Origin: Verrucomicrobiota bacterium
GTDB taxonomy: Bacteria > Verrucomicrobiota > Verrucomicrobiia > Opitutales > UBA2995
Length of the DNA: 8,327 bases
Reading direction: 5' to 3'
NCBI GenBank assembly: GCA_027297085.1
Contig: JAPUIL010000606.1
Span: forward strand, 1 to 8,327
The notes beneath the pieces are model-generated. The model saw only the letters and a list, made by a program, of their open reading frames with translations, ran no database searches and was not told where the DNA came from. Positions 4,994 to 8,327 of this stretch are shown piece by piece. How positions within the stretch are numbered: the stretch's first letter is position 1; each line of letters opens with the position of its first letter. The position numbers were made by a program, and so were the translations under genes.

Positions 4994-7750
4994 TCACTCG
5001 ACCCGTAGCGCCTGCATGGGGTCAATGTGCAAGGCTTTCCGAGCCGGCAGGTAACTAGCAAGGAAGGCGATCATCAGGACAAATAACGCTACCAGCAAAA
5101 ACGCAATCGGCTCAGTAGGGTTTACTTGATATAGAAAATCAGAGATACGACTGCTCAAGACGAACGCACCTGCTAATCCCAAAAGAAGTCCGACAACCAC
5201 TTTGATCGCACCTTGCCGCAGAAGAAGTTCAAGTATGCTCTTTCCCGTAGACCCCAAGGCCATTCTTAATCCGATCTCCCGAGTCCGCTGCGCCACATCG
5301 AAGGCCAGCACGCCGTATATGCCGATCGCCGATAGGATCAGAGCCATGCCACTCAAAATGGTTACCAGGAGCATAAATGCCCTGCGGTCATCCAGGCTAC
5401 TGCGGACCAACGTCTCCAATGGCTGGTTTAAAAAGAGTGGCACCCGCGGCTCGATTTTCCTGACCTCCTCCTGAACCGTTTTCAAAAGCCCTTCAAACGG
5501 AAGCGCGCTTTTAATCAGTATGCTGTAATCGCGGCTACCATAATCTTTATTGAACAAAAAGTAGCACATGGGTAATTCCTCGGTGCTTGTGTCGGCATAA
5601 CCGTTATCCAATCCCAGATGTTTTACGTTGTCAACCACACCCACAATTACCGGGGTCGTGGCCGGATCAATATTTGATACATCAAAGGAGCTACTGAGAC
5701 CGACATATTTTCCAACCGGGTCCAAGTTTTTATAGTATTTTTCCGCGAACGTTTTATCGATGATCAAACTCAAGCCTTCTCTATTAAAATCGTTGGTATT
5801 GAAAAAGCGTCCTCTGAGTAAGGGGAATCCCAACAATTCAAAATAATCACGCGAGACGGTACAATACCTGATGCTTACTAATTCATCATTTGGGTCCACC
5901 GAAGAACCCAGTAATTTGATGTCACTCTGACGGCCCAATTCATCAACGGTAGGTATGGACGAAGTAAAGGCAACGGAATCAATCCCAGGTGTTTCCAGCA
6001 AAGAAGTTTTAAGACGAGTCCGAAACGAAACGGTTTGTTCAGACTTCTGAAAATTTACCCAGGGTAATCCTACTTTTGAGGCATAGACATTTTTTGGATC
6101 AAAACCGGGGTCGGAATTTATCGCCTTTAAAAAGCTTTGAATGAGCAAACCAGCGCCAATTAAAAGTATTACCGTAAGGGCAACTTGAAAAGAAATCAGA
6201 GTCGACCTGATCAAGCGAATCGTTTTGTTTGAGGTGGTTTTACTGCTTCCATTATGGATAGAGCCCAAAAAGCTTCTCTTGGAAAACACCAAGGAAATGG
6301 AGGAAAAAAGTGTCAACAGAACTGCCACCGCCAGTGAAACTCCAATCAAAAAAACAAGGGCCGAACGGTTCAAGAATACGGTTTCCACAGACGAAGAAGA
6401 CAGTAAGTCAGTTAACAGATATTGATTTACCAATTCTAGTGCAACCCAGGCAAAAGCATACCCGGCCAGGCAACTGCCTAGGACCAGCACCAAACATTCT
6501 ATCAGCATCTGTCTCACCAAGATTAGCCGGGATGCTCCAAGCGCAGTGCGCACTGCGAACTCCGACCGACGACCAAATCCTCGCGCCACCAGCAAATTAG
6601 CCACATTGAGGCAACCGATTAACAGGACCACCAATACACTACCCTGCAAAAGATAGAGCGAATTCCCCTGGTTTGATTGTGTAATTTCACGAAAGGTAGC
6701 CATCCGAGTTTCGTGTTGAGAGCGTCTAATAAATTCCTGCATATCGGCATTCGTACGGTCGAAATACCGCTGGTCCAATGCATCGATTTGAGTTTTCGCC
6801 TGCTCCTTGCTTACCCCTTCTTTCAACCTGCCCCAAAGGTATGCGTAGTTGCTGTGCCGTCTCCTATCATCACGCATTTCTATTTCTCTATAAATTATAA
6901 AATAGGGTCTATAAAATTTAGGTTTTGAAAAGTGAGTTCCCACCTTGTGGGGAGCTACACCAATAATGTTTTTAGGCCGGCTGTTTAAGAAGATTATCTT
7001 TTCCAGAACATCTCGATCACCACCCATTTGATTTTTCCAGTAGGATTCTGATAAAACTACCGGAGAGGCACCCAGGGTATCTCCGTTATTATATATTTCT
7101 TCAGTAAAGTAACTACCGAGAATTGGTTTCAAGCCAACAAGATCGAAGAAACGTTTTGACACATAAAGCACACTGGTTCGCTCTGATGCATCTTTATAAT
7201 TTGCGTTCACATCCCGCTGTTGGATAAGAGCTAAATCCTCAAATGCGTCAGCGTTTTCCGAATAATCGAAATAAGAAACCGCATTGTTAGAACCCCCTAG
7301 CCTGTTAGTAGCACCAAAGCTTCCGGGATAGCTGTTGTATATCTGCACCACTCTTTCAGGCTGAGGGTATGGAGGAGCACTTAGGACAAAGTCCAAAATG
7401 GTAAAAACGATAGTATTTCCCGCTAGACAGATGGCTAAGGTAAATACCACAGCTGCGGTAAATCCTTTGCTCTTCCACAGCAGCCGCAAACCCAGCCGAA
7501 ACTCTTTGATCATACCAAACAGCCAATGCGCTCCCCAGGCTTCCCGGCAGTCCTCTTTGATAATTTCCTCGTGACCAAATTCCTTGAGAGCTGCCTTCCG
7601 TGCCTGGACAGGTTCCATTCCTTGCTGCAGGTAATCGTTTCTTATTAAATCGACGTGATATTGAACCTCTTCATCCAGTTCGGCCTGTTTGTGTCTGTTT
7701 AGAAACAGGCCCCTTGCTTGGAAGATAAAACTGCGAAGTAGTCGCCTCAT
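4994..7750 (-). CDS. ADOP-family ABC transporter permease (MacB/FtsX type, duplicated)
   Basis: This 918-residue membrane protein has the full layout of ADOP permeases: an N-terminal cytoplasmic prefix domain (about residues 18-75, rich in charged helices, EEVQYHVDLIRNDYLQQGME), then two MacB-type periplasmic plus FtsX-type membrane halves. Transmembrane segments are visible near 98-120, 367-388, 416-440, 464-488, 515-538, 795-817, 845-866 and 880-900. The two FtsX cores show RRSEFAVRTALGASR (394-408) and TREIGLRMALGS (824-835), a duplicated coupling-helix signature. The C-terminus ends KALHIDPMQALRVE. The family is thought to work like MacB, passing mechanical force to periplasmic or export functions. 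No ATPase or membrane-fusion gene is nearby, hence 'orphan'. It starts 8 bp after the PadR gene, so it is probably in the same transcript and under its control. The substrate is unknown. Its 3' end is very similar in nucleotides to the right-edge permease, which suggests recent duplication or conversion. Confidence 0.92.
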   Translation of the reverse strand: MRRLLRSFIFQARGLFLNRHKQAELDEEVQYHVDLIRNDYLQQGMEPVQARKAALKEFGHEEIIKEDCREAWGAHWLFGMIKEFRLGLRLLWKSKGFTAAVVFTLAICLAGNTIVFTILDFVLSAPPYPQPERVVQIYNSYPGSFGATNRLGGSNNAVSYFDYSENADAFEDLALIQQRDVNANYKDASERTSVLYVSKRFFDLVGLKPILGSYFTEEIYNNGDTLGASPVVLSESYWKNQMGGDRDVLEKIIFLNSRPKNIIGVAPHKVGTHFSKPKFYRPYFIIYREIEMRDDRRRHSNYAYLWGRLKEGVSKEQAKTQIDALDQRYFDRTNADMQEFIRRSQHETRMATFREITQSNQGNSLYLLQGSVLVVLLIGCLNVANLLVARGFGRRSEFAVRTALGASRLILVRQMLIECLVLVLGSCLAGYAFAWVALELVNQYLLTDLLSSSSVETVFLNRSALVFLIGVSLAVAVLLTLFSSISLVFSKRSFLGSIHNGSSKTTSNKTIRLIRSTLISFQVALTVILLIGAGLLIQSFLKAINSDPGFDPKNVYASKVGLPWVNFQKSEQTVSFRTRLKTSLLETPGIDSVAFTSSIPTVDELGRQSDIKLLGSSVDPNDELVSIRYCTVSRDYFELLGFPLLRGRFFNTNDFNREGLSLIIDKTFAEKYYKNLDPVGKYVGLSSSFDVSNIDPATTPVIVGVVDNVKHLGLDNGYADTSTEELPMCYFLFNKDYGSRDYSILIKSALPFEGLLKTVQEEVRKIEPRVPLFLNQPLETLVRSSLDDRRAFMLLVTILSGMALILSAIGIYGVLAFDVAQRTREIGLRMALGSTGKSILELLLRQGAIKVVVGLLLGLAGAFVLSSRISDFLYQVNPTEPIAFLLVALFVLMIAFLASYLPARKALHIDPMQALRVE

Positions 7751-7758
7751 TGAAACAA

Positions 7759-8091
7759 TCAGCCGTTTTTAAGAATGAGATTTACTGCGGAGGTGAACTC
7801 AAGCCATCTGTTCTTTTCCACGGAAGCTTTTGTTTTGCCCTCTGGTGTCAGTAGGTAAAATTTGGCACGTCGCCCCGTTTCTGAAATGTCCCACTTCGCT
7901 TTGATGTAGCCGCGTCTTTCAAGACGATGTAATGAAGGGTAAAGCGATCCTTGTCCCACTTGTATCACATTGTCGGACACCATTTGAATGCGTTTTGCGA
8001 TATCGTATCCATGTCGGGCTCCCGATAATAGAATACGCAATATCAGCAAATCGAGCGTTCCTTGAAGTAAATCTTGTTTGTTCTTCGGCAT
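7759..8091 (-). CDS. PadR-family transcriptional regulator
   Basis: This 110-residue protein is a compact winged-helix repressor of the PadR family (PF03551 type). It shows the family's opening LLQGTLDLLILRIL (8-21), HGYDIAKRI (27-35), the recognition region GQGSLYPSLHRLERRGYIKAKW (46-67) and the wing GRRAKFYLLTPEGK (73-86), followed by a short C-terminal helix for dimerisation. The length is usual for the small PadR members that precede ADOP permeases. The ATG at 8089-8091 is supported by this conserved N-terminus. A GAGGT touches the start codon directly, which is too close for a normal ribosome site. A perfect palindrome lies 11-27 bp upstream, so autoregulation and control of the downstream permease are likely. 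The effector is unknown. Confidence 0.92.
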   Translation of the reverse strand: MPKNKQDLLQGTLDLLILRILLSGARHGYDIAKRIQMVSDNVIQVGQGSLYPSLHRLERRGYIKAKWDISETGRRAKFYLLTPEGKTKASVEKNRWLEFTSAVNLILKNG

Positions 8092-8102
8092 ACCTCGAAT
8101 GT

Positions 8103-8119
8103 CGACATATTATATGTCG
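8103..8119. promoter_or_regulatory. Palindromic operator, probable PadR binding site
   Basis: The sequence CGACATATTATATGTCG is a perfect 8+1+8 palindrome. It overlaps a second palindrome, ATGTCGACAT (8099-8108), and another GACAT half-site follows on the minus strand (8121-8125). ACAT/ATGT arms are typical of PadR operators. The position next to the padR start codon fits an autorepressed promoter. Binding is inferred from symmetry and context. Confidence 0.65.
8109..8114 (-). promoter_or_regulatory. Consensus -10 element TATAAT inside the operator
   Basis: On the minus strand the centre of the palindrome reads TATAAT, a perfect -10 hexamer. It predicts transcription from about 8102 and a leader of only some 10 bases before the PadR ATG. 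The best -35 at normal spacing (CTTTAA, 8132-8137) is weak. A perfect TTGACA at 8122-8127 is only 7 bases upstream, which is too close to pair with it. A bound repressor would cover the -10 directly. Confidence 0.5.
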
Positions 8120-8172
8120 GATGTCAAGGTATTAAAGTTCTATAAATAAAAAGTATCAGAGCTTTGGAAAAC

Positions 8173-8327
8173 TCACTCTGTCCGCAGCGCCTGCATGGGA
8201 TTGATCCGCAACGCTTTACGCGCTGGCAGGTAACTGGCAAGGAAGGCGATCACCACGACGAATACGGTAACTAATATGAACGCCGATGGCTCGGTCGGTT
8301 CTACTTGGTATAGAAAATCAGAGATTC
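8173..8327 (-). CDS. ADOP-family ABC transporter permease, C-terminal end (partial, continues past right edge)
   Basis: The final 50 codons and TGA of a second permease are present. The segment reads ISDFLYQVEPTEPSAF, then a transmembrane helix (FILVTVFVVVIAFLA), and ends SYLPARKALRINPMQALRTE. It is about 80% identical to the end of the complete permease at 4994-7750, and long runs are identical in nucleotides (for example GCAAGGAAGGCGATCA and TATAGAAAATCAGAGAT). The two are close paralogs in one same-strand array. The gap to the PadR gene is 81 bp and holds the operator; I see no clear hairpin terminator after this gene. Confidence 0.88.
   Translation of the reverse strand, partial: ISDFLYQVEPTEPSAFILVTVFVVVIAFLASYLPARKALRINPMQALRTE

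Noticed and set aside
8122..8127. Perfect TTGACA as the -35 of the PadR promoter
   Set aside because: It is only 7 bases from TATAAT, and at a 17-base spacing the -10 would be CGACAT, so it cannot be called a standard promoter pair.
1..8327. CRISPR arrays, tRNA or rRNA genes, transposases
   Set aside because: I found no regularly spaced repeats, no cloverleaf or rRNA-like sequence and no transposase or integrase motifs on either strand.

Overview
All supportable genes lie on the minus strand, so the window reads from right to left. It looks like moderate-GC genomic DNA from a bacterium with many large orphan permeases of the MacB/FtsX type (ADOP family), each paired with a PadR regulator. 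That pattern is typical of Verrucomicrobiota and Acidobacteriota. Weak Shine-Dalgarno sites and the overall gene style make me lean to Verrucomicrobiota. This placement is an inference: no rRNA or marker gene is present.

Right part (about 4990-8327): the last 50 codons of one ADOP permease enter from the right edge. They are followed by a PadR-family repressor gene with a perfect 17-bp palindrome over its promoter, then by a complete 918-residue ADOP permease starting 8 bp after the PadR stop. PadR and permease form a compact two-gene unit that is probably autoregulated. No ATPase gene accompanies it.

Middle part (about 3114-4856): two tandem paralogous genes encode secreted proteins of about 280 residues. 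Both have signal peptides. The outer parts are strongly conserved and the central segment is clearly diverged. I do not recognise the family; there is only a faint resemblance to DUF4136-type envelope proteins.

Left part (300-2825): a three-gene operon reads PhyH-like Fe(II)/2-oxoglutarate dioxygenase, then a GT29 (sialyltransferase-like) glycosyltransferase, then an acylneuraminate (CMP-sialic acid synthetase-like) cytidylyltransferase. The last two overlap by 4 bp (ATGA). The likely joint job is to activate a nonulosonic acid as its CMP-sugar, transfer it to a cell-surface glycan, and possibly hydroxylate a lipid or sugar. No nonulosonate synthase (NeuB type) is in the window.

This operon is bracketed by two imperfect direct repeats of about 60 bp (251-309 and 3048-3110). 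Each contains a 12-codon remnant of the C-terminal end of an ADOP permease. Left of the operon lies a further ADOP fragment (1-207) lacking about the first 836 residues. The operon therefore seems to sit in a rearranged array of ADOP genes, and this is the most noteworthy structural feature of the window.
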